This document shows positions 34,923 through 34,925 of a DNA stretch of 34,925 nucleotides, one piece after another. The notes under the pieces were generated by a model that worked only from the letters and a program-made list of their open reading frames with translations, did no database searches and had not been told where the DNA came from. The stretch covers positions 1 to 34,925 of the forward strand of contig JAGYOA010000004.1 in the NCBI GenBank assembly GCA_018399355.1, in the 5' to 3' direction. The translations under genes and the position numbers were made by a program. Source of the DNA: Candidatus Woesearchaeota archaeon. Its GTDB lineage: Archaea; Nanobdellota; Nanobdellia; Woesearchaeales; CG1-02-33-12. Each line of letters begins with the position of its first letter. Positions within the stretch are counted from its first letter, which is position 1.

Positions 34923-34925
34923 CTG

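Noticed and set aside
1-34925. CRISPR arrays, tRNA/rRNA genes, IS elements
   Set aside because: No regularly spaced direct repeats, no tRNA cloverleaf-like GC-rich segments, no transposase motifs seen by eye; a tRNAscan/Infernal run would be needed to be certain.

Overview
AT-rich archaeal chromosome segment. Archaeal diagnostics are PolD subunits DP1 and DP2, Orc1/Cdc6, MCM, aIF2-beta, and RNase P proteins Rpp30 and Rpr2. The overall style (class III/pilin-like signal peptides on many small secreted proteins, reduced enzymes) suggests a DPANN lineage such as Woese-/Pacearchaeota, which is inference. Main content: (i) a replication locus, mcm + OB/winged-helix protein and cdc6-DP1-DP2, with origin-recognition-box (ORB) sequences upstream of mcm and ORB-like sequences upstream of cdc6; (ii) a three-gene NuoE/NuoF/NuoG-like [FeFe]-hydrogenase operon (hydCBA) with intact H-cluster motifs but a lost accessory FeS-cluster site; (iii) a seven-gene, one-strand cluster of prepilin-like secreted proteins, including a 1.4-kaa Cys-rich surface protein with a C-terminal TM and a very basic intracellular tail; (iv) several reduced enzymes: a ThiI-like protein with an erased PP-loop, a Dph2-like protein cut after its first domain, a TtuA-like thiolase without its N-terminal zinc finger, and an orphan PilD-type N-terminal domain. 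No tRNA, rRNA, CRISPR array, transposase or intein was recognised. All family calls come from reading motifs by eye; no database search was run.
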